NCBI GenBank assembly: GCA_964635295.1
Contig: CAZWOB010000015.1
Coordinates: 1 to 40,374, forward strand
DNA: 40,374 bases
Reading direction: 5' to 3'
DNA from: Waddlia sp964635295
GTDB lineage: Bacteria > Chlamydiota > Chlamydiia > Chlamydiales > Waddliaceae
In this document: positions 16,286 through 24,578 of the stretch, piece after piece
Layout: each line of letters begins with the position of its first letter
Numbering within the stretch: the stretch's first letter is position 1
The notes under the pieces: model-generated
The model's database searches: none
What the model saw: only the letters and a program-made list of their open reading frames with translations
What the model was told of the DNA's origin: nothing
Program-made: the position numbers and the translations under genes

Positions 16286-16876
16286 ATGGCGAAAGTAAAA
16301 TCTGTCTTTATCAACGGGTTGAAAGTCCTGGTTCCTATCCTTGTGATCCTCCTGCTGATCTATTGGACCTATATTGGCTTCGAAAGGATCTTCCGTGGTG
16401 TCCTGTTGCTATTTATAGACCCCTCGTTTTACTTCAATGGGCTGGGATGGATCGCCGCTGTCGTTTTTACCATTCTTCTTGGACTGTTGGTCCAAATTCC
16501 ATTTCTGCGAAAAGCCGCTGACCGGCTGAAGGATCTGGTGATCAAACTACCGATCATCAAGACCTTGTATCGCATGTCATCGGATATCATGATGTTTTTG
16601 ACGAAGAAAGGAATGAACCAGGGGAAAATCGTTAAAATTGAAACGGATGTCGGGAGCATTTTAGGCATCATGACACAAGATCAGATCGATGATCTTCCCA
16701 AGGGAATCGGAGGAAAAGACGAGGTGGCAGTCTATGTGCCGATGAGCTATCAGATCGGCGGATTTACATTCATCGTTCCAAAAGACTCGGTCGAGATCCT
16801 TGACATCTCTGTCCAGAAAGGGATCGCTTTGACTATGACCGCATATATCTCAGGCAAGAACAGGATTGATCCCTAG
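16286..16876 (+). CDS. DUF502 family membrane protein
   Basis: DUF502 proteins are about 200 residues with two N-terminal membrane helices, here about 10-30 and 50-70, followed by a soluble domain. Recognisable blocks are IPFLRKAADRLKDLVIKLPIIKTLYRM, split as a helix after the second membrane segment, and the C-terminal YVPMSYQIGGFTFIVPKDSVEILD. Length (196) is typical. Function is unknown. Only two bases separate it from the thioredoxin-CcdA gene, so the two form an operon. Confidence 0.85.
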   Translation: MAKVKSVFINGLKVLVPILVILLLIYWTYIGFERIFRGVLLLFIDPSFYFNGLGWIAAVVFTILLGLLVQIPFLRKAADRLKDLVIKLPIIKTLYRMSSDIMMFLTKKGMNQGKIVKIETDVGSILGIMTQDQIDDLPKGIGGKDEVAVYVPMSYQIGGFTFIVPKDSVEILDISVQKGIALTMTAYISGKNRIDP

Positions 16877-16878
16877 AT

Positions 16879-18219
16879 ATGGTTAGAAACCTTGAACGGA
16901 TTCTCTTCACTTTATTTGTTTTCGTCTCGTTTCCCGCATTCGCGCAAGAGTGCCGCCTGATCTTTTTCTATTCAACCACCTGCCCCCATTGCACCAGCGA
17001 AAAAGCCTTTCTGGCAGAAATGGAGAAGCAATATCCGGGCCTGGTGATTGAAAGTCATGATTATGCGCTTGAAAACGACCTGTTTAAACAGAAGATGGAG
17101 GAGTGGGGATCCATTCCGATCGGTGTTCCCCGAACATATGTCCAAAATAAGCTGTTTATCGGGTTTACTGAGGGGGAAGGGGAACTGAAATTCCTCAAAA
17201 GCTATCAAGCTTACCACGGGATCTCCAATCAAATTGAAAAAGCGATTGCCGAGTGTCTGGGAGTCGATCCTGTCGATGGTGCAGCTATTGAGGCGGGGTC
17301 CTATGTTGAGCGCTGGGGCGCGCCTGCCCTTCTGATAGCAGCTGCACTTTTGTTTTTTTTCCTCTTCCGCAACCGTATCGACAAGAGGTACCTACTCTTC
17401 GGGGTGTTTACCGCGGTTATTCTCTCATTCTATTGGATTGCGCGCAGCGTTCCCGAGATCTCAGTCCTCGATTTCGCCGAAAGGCACGCGTTTCCCATCT
17501 TTACCGTCGTGCTCGCCCTTTTTGACGGGTTCAACCCTTGCGCGTTTGCCGTCCTGGCCATTCTGCTCTCGCTGTTGACCTATTCGAAGTCCAGGACAAT
17601 GATGACGCTGATCGGCCTCATTTTTATCCTGACCTCGGGTGTGATGTACTTTCTTTTCATCATGATGATCCTGACGTTACGGACAGAAATGCTGTCCGGC
17701 TATCAACATGTGATGCGTTTGGCCGTCGGAGCTGTCGCTCTGGTCGCCGGGCTGATCAATCTAAAAGACTTCTTCTGGTTCAAAAAGGGTGTGTCTTTGA
17801 CGATCTCGGAACAGCGGATGGGGCATCTGACCCGCAAAATGAAAGAGGTCACCGACGGAATCAAAGACGCGGATACAGGCTGGAAGATCTTATTGGCCGT
17901 TCTTGGCACGATTTCCCTCGCGATCATCGTGAACTTCATTGAGCTGGGGTGCACCCTGATCCTGCCTGTCCAATATATCGAAGTGCTGATCACCAACTAC
18001 GGAGAGAACCTGACGGTCTATCACATGCTCTACACAGCTCTTTACTGCGCGGTCTATATTATTCCGCTTCTCGTGATCCTGGGCAGCTTCCTTTACACAT
18101 TCAAGTCGGACCGTATGACAGAGAGAGAGGGGCGGGTGTTAAAGCTTGTCTCGGGCTCGATCATGGTCGCCCTCGGCCTTATCCTTATTTTCGTCCCAGA
18201 GCTTCTCGCGTTTGTCTAA
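16879..18219 (+). CDS. Thioredoxin-fold / CcdA-like fusion, envelope thiol oxidoreductase
   Basis: The 446-residue protein has a signal peptide (1-22, ending FPAFAQ), then a thioredoxin-like domain with FFYSTTCPHCTSEK (Cys35-Pro-His-Cys38, a DsbA/glutaredoxin-like CPHC) and a cis-proline at GVPRTYV (Pro84). A membrane domain follows (about 145-446) with DGFNPCAFAVLAILL (Cys221) and NFIELGCTLIL (Cys358), the two cysteines on which CcdA/DsbD-type proteins pass electrons across the membrane. The layout is like a reversed mini-DsbD: periplasmic reductase domain first, transporter second. Predicted role: bring reducing power from cytoplasmic thioredoxin to an envelope substrate. It complements the VKOR-like oxidising protein nearby. 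The stop overlaps that of the converging transporter gene by four bases. Confidence 0.86.
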   Translation: MVRNLERILFTLFVFVSFPAFAQECRLIFFYSTTCPHCTSEKAFLAEMEKQYPGLVIESHDYALENDLFKQKMEEWGSIPIGVPRTYVQNKLFIGFTEGEGELKFLKSYQAYHGISNQIEKAIAECLGVDPVDGAAIEAGSYVERWGAPALLIAAALLFFFLFRNRIDKRYLLFGVFTAVILSFYWIARSVPEISVLDFAERHAFPIFTVVLALFDGFNPCAFAVLAILLSLLTYSKSRTMMTLIGLIFILTSGVMYFLFIMMILTLRTEMLSGYQHVMRLAVGAVALVAGLINLKDFFWFKKGVSLTISEQRMGHLTRKMKEVTDGIKDADTGWKILLAVLGTISLAIIVNFIELGCTLILPVQYIEVLITNYGENLTVYHMLYTALYCAVYIIPLLVILGSFLYTFKSDRMTEREGRVLKLVSGSIMVALGLILIFVPELLAFV

Positions 18220-19982
18220 CCCTGCGAGGGGAAGAAGGGCCAGACGAATGTGATCATTGCCGTCGCGACTATGCTGACGATCGCGGACAAAGGAGCGCCC
18301 AGCATCCAGAAATCGGTGAACCTGTATCTTCCGGGCCCGTAGATGAGGGCATTGGACTGGTGTCCGATCGGGGTTAGAAAGGTGCAGGATGAACCGACCG
18401 CAACACCCATCAGAAAGGGATCGATCGACGCTTGCCAAAAGGAGGCGAATGTCGCGGCAATGGGGGCGAAGACCACGGCAACCGCGGCATTGTTCATGAT
18501 GTTCGACAGCAGCATGCTTGAGAGGATGAGGAAAAAGAGGCTGACCCAAAGGGGGAAAAAGACAGTCAGTTGATAAATTCCGACGCTGACCGATTTCGCA
18601 AGACCTGTTGTCTCCATCGCTTCCCCGACCGGGATGAGGGTGCCCAAAAGAACGACGATCGGCCACTGGATGCTCGCATAGGCTTTTTCAAGAGAGATGC
18701 AGTTGGTCAAAATCATCAGGATGACGGCGCTCATAAAGGCGATGTCAGCTTTGAGCACGCCGGCAATGACTGAAAGGATCGCGCAGCCGAAGAGGAAGAA
18801 AACCTTGGCTACTTGTCTTTTGTCGACCCCGGGGACCCAGGTTTCTTCGATCAGCAAAGCGTTGAAACGACGGGCTTTGTCACGCGTCATCTTCTCCGTT
18901 GATTTGATGAGGAGGACATCCCCTGGAAGAAGGGAAATTTCACGGACATCCTGCGCAAGTTTGACCCCGCTTCGTGAGACTGCAAGGATGATAAACGGAA
19001 AAGCGTCGTCATCGTTGATTTCCGAAACCTTGCGGTTCACCATCTCGTTGTTCGGGAGGAGGGTGATCTCCGAGAGGGAATAGCTCGTCTCTGCTTCGAT
19101 CACCTTTTTGGAAATTACGTTCAGACCGTATTCGTTAATGAGGTCCCTGAGGGTCCACTTGTCGGTTTCCAGGATCAGGATATCGTCCTTTTTAAACGTG
19201 AAGTATTCGAGGTTCTCGGTATGGAACTCCTCTTCGCGAATGATGGCGTCCAGTTCGACCCTGTCTCCTTGATAATGGGAGATGGTGGCGCCTTTTTGAA
19301 GGATAAGAGGAGAGTTGGCTGGGATTTTAAGCTCGACGGTGAAGTTCTCGTGCGGCGTCTCTTCCTTTTTGCGCCTGATCGGAATCAGCTTCCATCCGAA
19401 GAAAGAAATGAAAAGGACCCCGGCCAGGGCAACGACAAGTCCCACCGGAGTGAAATCGAAAAACTGGAAGCTTTGCAAACGATAAAAATAGCGGTACTGG
19501 GAAATGATCAGGTTTGGCGGGGTACCGATGAGGGTGATCAGCCCTCCCAGAAGGGAGCTGAACGCCAGCGGCATGAGGAGCAGGCTTCTTGGAATGTTCT
19601 GGATGCGTGCGACCTTGAGGGAAACGGGGATCAGCATGGCGACCGCGCCGACATTGTTGATAATGCTCGAGATCAGGCAGACGAGAAGACAGAGGATTCC
19701 CACCTGCTTCCAAATCACTTTCCGCGACAATTTAAGCTGGTAGGCGAGGTTTTCCAGTATGCCGGTCTCTTCCACAGCCGCGCTGATGATCAGGATGGCG
19801 ATCACGGTAATGACGGCTGGGTGGGCGAAACCGGTGAATGCTCTTTCCAGAGGGACAACACCGGTGAAACAGGCCAAAATGAGGGCAATAAAGGAGACAA
19901 GGTCGTAGCGCGGCCTGCCAATGATAAAAAAGAGCAGGGCGGTTGCCAGGATCAGTAAAAGGGAGGCTTGTTCAATGTCCAT
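18216..19982 (-). CDS. DASS/SLC13-type anion transporter with two RCK_C domains
   Basis: At 588 residues it has the layout of the divalent anion:Na+ symporter family with a central cytoplasmic insert. Membrane landmarks are NNVGAVAMLIPVSLKVA and GTPPNLIISQYR in the first half (about 110-170), and MNNAAVAVVFAPIAATFA and TPIGHQSNALIYGPG in the second (about 495-550); the SNT-like motifs bind anion and Na+. Between about 215 and 375 lie two TrkA-C/RCK_C-like segments (for example SPLILQKGATISHYQGDRV and SEINDDDAFPFIILAVSRSG), regulatory ligand-binding domains. The substrate may be sulfate, a dicarboxylate or another anion. Codon usage resembles its neighbours. It stands alone on the minus strand. 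Confidence 0.88.
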   Translation of the reverse strand: MDIEQASLLLILATALLFFIIGRPRYDLVSFIALILACFTGVVPLERAFTGFAHPAVITVIAILIISAAVEETGILENLAYQLKLSRKVIWKQVGILCLLVCLISSIINNVGAVAMLIPVSLKVARIQNIPRSLLLMPLAFSSLLGGLITLIGTPPNLIISQYRYFYRLQSFQFFDFTPVGLVVALAGVLFISFFGWKLIPIRRKKEETPHENFTVELKIPANSPLILQKGATISHYQGDRVELDAIIREEEFHTENLEYFTFKKDDILILETDKWTLRDLINEYGLNVISKKVIEAETSYSLSEITLLPNNEMVNRKVSEINDDDAFPFIILAVSRSGVKLAQDVREISLLPGDVLLIKSTEKMTRDKARRFNALLIEETWVPGVDKRQVAKVFFLFGCAILSVIAGVLKADIAFMSAVILMILTNCISLEKAYASIQWPIVVLLGTLIPVGEAMETTGLAKSVSVGIYQLTVFFPLWVSLFFLILSSMLLSNIMNNAAVAVVFAPIAATFASFWQASIDPFLMGVAVGSSCTFLTPIGHQSNALIYGPGRYRFTDFWMLGAPLSAIVSIVATAMITFVWPFFPSQG

Positions 19983-20006
19983 GAAGCTATCTATAGCAGA
20001 AAAACT

Positions 20007-20852
20007 TTACGGGTAAAACTTAATCAGTAGCTCTTTTAAAATTTTTATCTCGTCCTCGAAGTCGTCATCATCTTCCCGTTTTCCGGCAGCCCTTTTAGCT
20101 CTGAAGTGAAAATGCTTGGTTGAGAGAGAGGGCTCCTTTCTTTTCCAGTCGCTATAGCTTGTGAAGACCGCGATTTTAGTCGGAATCAGTTGGATATTCC
20201 TTCGATGGTAAAAAGCTCCGATCACTACATCATCCGGGATGCCAACACTGTCTTTCAAGACTTCCTCTTTGCCTTCAACCAACTGTTCCACCAAATCGGG
20301 AGATAGGATAAAGCCTGCTCCGCATCCAAATGGGATGCCGTAATACTCCTGTGTCACATCGTCACGTGCAGGGATTAACTTCCAGCCGGCATAACACTTC
20401 GTAGAGGGGAGTTTTTGCATGTATTTTAATAGTCTGGGGAAATGATAGAAGGAGGAAAGGTTGGTGCGCAGGACATAGTCGAATTCGTGAAGGCGGGGGA
20501 TGAAATGCTCCATGCTGGCAAGGGTTTTTTCCGTGATCCCGGGTTTATAGCAGTCCATCACCTTTGTATAAATTGTATCACCGATAATTTCTGCGTCCAC
20601 ATCTTGATTAGGATCTCCTTTCATAAAGTAGACTTCTACATGCTGGGGATCATGATGCATGTAAGATCTCCAAATCTCTTGCAGCTCTAGATATGCAGGA
20701 TGATTGTCAGATGCGATGATCAGGACAAGAAGTTTTGGATCTTCTTTGTGGTGCGCCTTTCTGCTCTCAACCTGATCGGCTTGAATGGAAGATTCTGATA
20801 GAAAAAAACAAAAGCAGAAAAGATGGATGATGAAATTTTTGATCATTGCCAT
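20007..20852 (-). CDS. Exported glycosyltransferase-like protein of the RTNLSSF type
   Basis: A signal-peptide-like N-terminus (about 1-24) precedes a domain starting LLVLIIASDNHPAYLELQEIW. The block FDYVLRTNLSSFYHFPRLL (about 124-142), then CYAGWK, FGCGAGFILSPDLVEQL and IPDDVVIGAF, follows the order of beta-1,3-galactosyltransferase-like (GT31-related) enzymes, with RTNLSS in place of their usual DDD metal motif. I recall similar RTNLSSF proteins in giant viruses and marine bacteria, usually annotated hypothetical. The C-terminus is highly acidic (EDDDDFEDE). A luminal or periplasmic sugar transfer is plausible but unproven. The second Met (MIKNF) is an equally possible start. Confidence 0.65.
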   Translation of the reverse strand: MAMIKNFIIHLFCFCFFLSESSIQADQVESRKAHHKEDPKLLVLIIASDNHPAYLELQEIWRSYMHHDPQHVEVYFMKGDPNQDVDAEIIGDTIYTKVMDCYKPGITEKTLASMEHFIPRLHEFDYVLRTNLSSFYHFPRLLKYMQKLPSTKCYAGWKLIPARDDVTQEYYGIPFGCGAGFILSPDLVEQLVEGKEEVLKDSVGIPDDVVIGAFYHRRNIQLIPTKIAVFTSYSDWKRKEPSLSTKHFHFRAKRAAGKREDDDDFEDEIKILKELLIKFYP

Positions 20853-20863
20853 GTCAGCTGTTT

Positions 20864-21259
20864 TTACATGCTCTCCGGCTGTTGCGAGGCGTTGGGCATT
20901 GTATATCGATGCAAGTCAAAAAGGATGTCAGGAACGATCATCAGGAATCCCAGTCCAAGAGTCGAAACAGCCCCTCGTATGGCCTCTGCACCAAGCCACT
21001 TTTTTATCTGCTTGATTTCAAATTCGCTAACTTCCCCGTTCATCATTTGCTTGTATTTGACCGAAAGGACTCCTGTGATGATGCAACGCGCAAGGCCTGA
21101 AATAATCCCGATCAGAGGGAGCCAATCGAGGGTGTTCAAAACGTTATGCGCAATGGCAAATTTCCGAGTGTGATGCACTTTTCTAAATTCGTGCGATGAA
21201 GAGAAATGCCCAAATGTTAGCTCAACAGGAGAATGGCGCATGAATAAATCGATTGACAT
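20864..21259 (-). CDS. Small hypothetical membrane protein
   Basis: The 131-residue product has two hydrophobic segments, LPLIGIISGLARCIITGVLS (about 47-66) and AVSTLGLGFLMIVPDILF (about 97-114), separated by a charged loop. A segment of the form L-P-x-I-G-x-I-x-G-x-A-R is one I associate with small chlamydial membrane proteins, a weak lineage hint. It ends 12 bases before the glycosyltransferase gene on the same strand and may be co-transcribed. Function unknown. Confidence 0.7.
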   Translation of the reverse strand: MSIDLFMRHSPVELTFGHFSSSHEFRKVHHTRKFAIAHNVLNTLDWLPLIGIISGLARCIITGVLSVKYKQMMNGEVSEFEIKQIKKWLGAEAIRGAVSTLGLGFLMIVPDILFDLHRYTMPNASQQPESM

Positions 21260-21312
21260 TGGCTTGGCCTCTATTAGAATTTTATCTGACTTTTTCGGAG
21301 GGAATTATTATC

Positions 21313-21750
21313 ATGAATACGATAAAAAGTGAAGAAGCAATGATTGAAAAGTTATCACGATTTGGAAGTTACGGCGTTATTCTTTTTGATGGAAAACTGC
21401 TTTTGACCCAAAAGAAATCGGGTCCTTACAAGGGACTTTGGGGTCTTCCTGGGGGTATGATAGAGTTCAATGAAACTCCTGAGGCCGCGCTTAAACGGGA
21501 AATTCTGGAAGAGACCGCCCATCATGCCGATCAATTTGAGCTGTTTTGCATTGCGACAAGTTGCGGGGAGTATCAAATGGAGGATAAAACCATCGATTTT
21601 CATCATATCGGAATCCTCTACAGAGTAGGAAAGATAGATATTGTTTCTGATCAGGAAGCAGAGGAAGAGATGCGTTGGGGTGAGCTGGCAAGCCTGGACT
21701 TCGATGAGTTGACTCCGTTCGCAAGAGAGGTATTTTCAGGTTTAATATAA
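21313..21750 (+). CDS. Nudix hydrolase
   Basis: The Nudix box runs GGMIEFNETPEAALKREILEE followed by TAH; the canonical G-x5-E-x7-REUxEE core is kept, while the usual Gly near the end of the box is Ala. The ATG at 21313 has GGAGGG 10 bases upstream and gives 145 residues, a normal single-domain length; the open frame extends 20 codons further without support. WGLPGG precedes the box, as in MutT/ADP-ribose-type enzymes. Substrate unknown. A second Nudix gene lies 0.9 kb downstream. Confidence 0.87.
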   Translation: MNTIKSEEAMIEKLSRFGSYGVILFDGKLLLTQKKSGPYKGLWGLPGGMIEFNETPEAALKREILEETAHHADQFELFCIATSCGEYQMEDKTIDFHHIGILYRVGKIDIVSDQEAEEEMRWGELASLDFDELTPFAREVFSGLI

Positions 21751-21907
21751 AAACAGGATAAACAGGATCGCAATTGGCAGGATAATTAAGATTATAACGC
21801 ATCTAATTCAATTTGTTTTCCGGATGAACCTTTATAATGTTTTATTGTTGATAGTTAAATTAAATTGTGTTATAAGTTTAGTTTTCAATTTAAAAAATTG
21901 TTGTGAT
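21751..21907. other. AT-rich intergenic region with short direct repeats
   Basis: The stretch starts with AAAACAGGATAAACAGGAT, a near-tandem repeat of AAACAGGAT, with a further CAGGATAATT at 21780. Its second half is very AT-rich and contains TATAAT at 21833-21838, a probable -10 element for the Inc-like gene; no good -35 is visible. Confidence 0.4.
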
Positions 21908-22600
21908 ATGACTATTCAGTTTTCTCCAGTTGATTTTTCTATATTAAGTAGTTCTATTCAAGGAAGTGATGAAGGCCAAAATTTTAGGTTGGACAGAGAC
22001 TTTCTGAAAGAGTGTCGAACCGCGATCACGGGCTGGCAAAACGCAACGGAACAATTGCGTCACATGGACCAACAGATCGAAAAAATTGAACTGCAAGCAA
22101 AATCTCCAAAGGAGATCAGTAAAAGCCGTCGGTTTGGACTTCTTTACCTAGCTGGAGCTGTTGCCATTGCGGCTTTAACCGTTTTTGCCAGTTTATGGCT
22201 CCATAGCCAATATCTGTCAGTACTTGCTTTAGGCATGGCTACAGGATCGCCAGTCGCGCTTGTGATGTTATTAGCGATTGGTGTGGCAGGAGTTGCTGCA
22301 GTTGGTTTCGGAGGAGTAGGTACAATTGGATGCCTGGGGCTTGGTGGAGCAAGGCTGATTGCTCCAGCCTGGTCGATACGTTCAAGGAAACCGTCTTCAG
22401 AAGAAAGACGAAGGCTGGAGCAGGAGCAGAAGCGCCACTTGCTACATCAACATGATAGTCAGTCTCTGGTACGGACCGTAAGAAGGTATCTCGATTCCTT
22501 AGATTCCTTCGCTGCGCAGGTTCCGGCTGATAAGATCAAGATGCACCGAGAGCTGCATTCACTTGAACAAGGGCTGCAAGTCATTACACGGAATTCATAA
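21908..22600 (+). CDS. Candidate inclusion-membrane-type (Inc-like) protein
   Basis: From the ATG at 21908 the product has 230 residues; an ATG 28 codons upstream is in frame, but that stretch is AT-rich promoter-like sequence. The N-terminal part is polar with a short amphipathic helix (RHMDQQIEKIELQAK). Residues about 77-150 form a long bilobed hydrophobic region: one helix (LYLAGAVAIAALTVFASLWL), a very short loop, then a Gly/Ala-rich second lobe (MLLAIGVAGVAAVGFGGVG). The C-terminal tail is basic and helical (SSEERRRLEQEQKRHLLHQ), a possible coiled coil. This is the profile used to define chlamydial Inc proteins, which are secreted by type III secretion into the vacuole membrane. The secretion signal itself cannot be read from sequence. 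Confidence 0.7.
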   Translation: MTIQFSPVDFSILSSSIQGSDEGQNFRLDRDFLKECRTAITGWQNATEQLRHMDQQIEKIELQAKSPKEISKSRRFGLLYLAGAVAIAALTVFASLWLHSQYLSVLALGMATGSPVALVMLLAIGVAGVAAVGFGGVGTIGCLGLGGARLIAPAWSIRSRKPSSEERRRLEQEQKRHLLHQHDSQSLVRTVRRYLDSLDSFAAQVPADKIKMHRELHSLEQGLQVITRNS

Positions 22601-22653
22601 TCTTTCGCCTGTAATTGCTTCCTAATCATCTATCTCCTATAGTTAATACCGCT

Positions 22654-23217
22654 ATGAGCTATCAAGTTGTGAAAGACCTACAGGAGATTGACGATCTCGT
22701 GGGGAACATCAGCCCTTATGATTCCCTTGAAAAAGAACACCGCGAGAATGCTCTCCGCTGGATAAGATCGGGAGCTGAACTGTATCGGCGGGTAAAGCCT
22801 GCTACCCCTCCTAAACATCTCGTTTCGTATTGCACGATCGTGGATCCAAAAAAACAGTCGGTCCTTCTTGTCGATCATCATAAATCAGGGCTTTGGCTGC
22901 CGGCAGGCGGCCATGTGGACCCTGACGAACATCCCAAAAAGACCGCGTTCCGTGAATTGGAAGAAGAGCTGGGGGTGTCGCTGCCCTTATTGCAGGAGAC
23001 GCCAGCTTTTATCACCGTTACTGAGACAGTGGGGCCGACAGCTGGGCATACCGATGTCACCTTATGGTACGTCTTTGTCGCTGATCAGAATGTGAAGTTC
23101 ACTTACGATCAGACCGAATTTAACAAAGTGGAGTGGTTTTCGATGGACCGATTGCCCCTCGAAAGAACAGATCCCAATCTCTCAAGGTTTTGTCGGAAAC
23201 TTAGAATACATGAATAG
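22654..23217 (+). CDS. Nudix hydrolase
   Basis: The box is complete: GGHVDPDEHPKKTAFRELEE followed by ELGV, fully matching G-x5-E-x7-REUxEExGU. LWLPAGGH precedes it and a helical N-terminal segment of about 55 residues (YDSLEKEHRENALRWI) extends the domain; this form is common among bacterial Nudix proteins annotated as possible NTP or ADP-ribose hydrolases. The ATG at 22654 gives 187 residues; an in-frame start at 22615 is less likely. The end overlaps the AAC(6')-like gene by eight bases, so the two are coupled. Confidence 0.87.
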   Translation: MSYQVVKDLQEIDDLVGNISPYDSLEKEHRENALRWIRSGAELYRRVKPATPPKHLVSYCTIVDPKKQSVLLVDHHKSGLWLPAGGHVDPDEHPKKTAFRELEEELGVSLPLLQETPAFITVTETVGPTAGHTDVTLWYVFVADQNVKFTYDQTEFNKVEWFSMDRLPLERTDPNLSRFCRKLRIHE

Positions 23218-23752
23218 CGACAAGCGACAACTAGCGTTCTTTCCTGTGGAAGAGAAGCACCGAGAGATCATCCTAGGCTGGTTCGGTCAGAAGCATGTCA
23301 ATGAGTATTTCTATGGAGAGGGGTTGGAGAATACCCTCGACAGTCTCGATGCGTTTATCAAGGGAAAGAAGAGTCTGTTTGAACACTGGATCGCCTATAT
23401 TGGGGAGGAGCCATTCGGATTTCTGATGACCTCCCGCATCGAGGGGCCATATAATGCTGAAAGTCCCTATGAAAAATGGTATGAAGAAGGAAAAGAGGCG
23501 ATCACGCTGGATCTTCTGATTGGGCCTGAAACATTTCTTGGAAAAGGGCTGGGACATCGGATGATCCGGGAATTTCTCCTCGATCGTTTTCCCTATGTGG
23601 ACAAAGTGCTGATCGACCCATCTGTGACAAATACACGGGCGATCCATGTGTATGAGAAGGCTGGATTCAAAAAAATTGAACAGTTCCCGCAACAGCACGA
23701 CGCACCCGACCTGTGCTGGATGATGCACTTGGATGCAAACAAAGACTTATAG
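23210..23752 (+). CDS. AAC(6')-Ib-like GNAT acetyltransferase
   Basis: The 180-residue protein is similar in plan to the aminoglycoside 6'-N-acetyltransferase/siderophore acetyltransferase group (Acetyltransf_8): HWIAYIGEEPFGFLM, TLDLLIGPETFLGKGLGHRMI with the acetyl-CoA loop GKGLG, then LIDPSVTNTRAIHVYEKAG, which in AAC(6')-Ib reads DPSPSNLRAIRCYEKAG. It could modify an amine-bearing antibiotic or a siderophore or lipid precursor; resistance is not shown by the sequence. It follows a Nudix gene with an eight-base overlap. Confidence 0.85.
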   Translation: MNSDKRQLAFFPVEEKHREIILGWFGQKHVNEYFYGEGLENTLDSLDAFIKGKKSLFEHWIAYIGEEPFGFLMTSRIEGPYNAESPYEKWYEEGKEAITLDLLIGPETFLGKGLGHRMIREFLLDRFPYVDKVLIDPSVTNTRAIHVYEKAGFKKIEQFPQQHDAPDLCWMMHLDANKDL

Positions 23753-23762
23753 AAGTCCTGAT

Positions 23763-24578
23763 TTATTTTTGAGCGACAACGACGATAGACTGAGTGTAGA
23801 AGCCGACTGCATTGGGGTCTCTTTCAAATTCAGCTAAACAGCGGATCACTTCATCAACCCTTTCCAGTCCTATTTTCTCGATAAGTAAGGCCCGGGCGTC
23901 TTCGACACCTAAACGTAAGATGCTTTTAGTCCGAGAAGTATCTAGTCTTGGCACTTCTACATACTCGGTATGTATCGTCCAATTTGCTTCACGGCATCTG
24001 GCGAATAGATCATAACCAGAGTCAAAACGACAATTTTGCTCTTTAGTTTGTGTGTCGACCAGGTTAACAAATAGTTGATATCCCTTGCTGGGAGGAACAG
24101 ACTTGTATTCTTTTCCCACAGAAGCTGTCTCCTGAAAGCAAATATATCCTCCTGGTCGGACAGCTGAAGACAGGTGATTAAAAACCTCTATGGGCTTTGG
24201 TAGATGGGAAAGGACAAATCTGGAAATGAGGATATCAAACTGCCCCAAATCGTCGAACGTCAGTTTGGTGACATCTTTTTGTAGAAAAGAAAAGGTGTTA
24301 CCATTTTCGCCGCTCTTGTTTCTTTGCTTGGCTTCTTGAATTCTTTGCGCGGAGATATCAATGCCGATAAATTCAGAATCTACAAATAGCGGGGAGATCA
24401 TCTGTTCCAAATGTCCGCTTCCACAACCAATGTTCAGAATGCGTACCCGGTGATTTGGCAAATTCCCTAACGCTTCGACAAAATGTTTGCCTGTGATCTC
24501 GTTCAAGAGCTGCAGTCGGTATTCAGCCTGACTGGAATTTCCCAACATATAGGCCGGTTGTTTAGTCGATGGACTCAT
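23763..24578 (-). CDS. SAM-dependent class I methyltransferase
   Basis: A class I methyltransferase of 271 residues. Motif I is ILNIGCGSGHLEQM (about 47-60), motif II follows at FIGIDIS, and the post-motif segment is FDILISRFVLSHLPKP with RPGGYICFQE (motif III). The C-terminal part likely forms the substrate lid. It overlaps the TetR gene by four bases (start within the end of tetR), so it is co-transcribed with its probable regulator. A second methyltransferase gene is on the opposite side of the operator. Substrate unknown; UbiE-like or small-molecule methylation is possible. Confidence 0.85.
   Translation of the reverse strand: MSPSTKQPAYMLGNSSQAEYRLQLLNEITGKHFVEALGNLPNHRVRILNIGCGSGHLEQMISPLFVDSEFIGIDISAQRIQEAKQRNKSGENGNTFSFLQKDVTKLTFDDLGQFDILISRFVLSHLPKPIEVFNHLSSAVRPGGYICFQETASVGKEYKSVPPSKGYQLFVNLVDTQTKEQNCRFDSGYDLFARCREANWTIHTEYVEVPRLDTSRTKSILRLGVEDARALLIEKIGLERVDEVIRCLAEFERDPNAVGFYTQSIVVVAQK

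Noticed and set aside
19221..19958. Plus-strand open frame of 245 codons
   Set aside because: It mirrors the DASS transporter on the other strand; the product is an Asp/Gly/Glu-rich string without family features.
21751..21790. Repeat AAACAGGAT as a possible origin or iteron region
   Set aside because: Only two to three imperfect copies, with no DnaA boxes or replication gene nearby.
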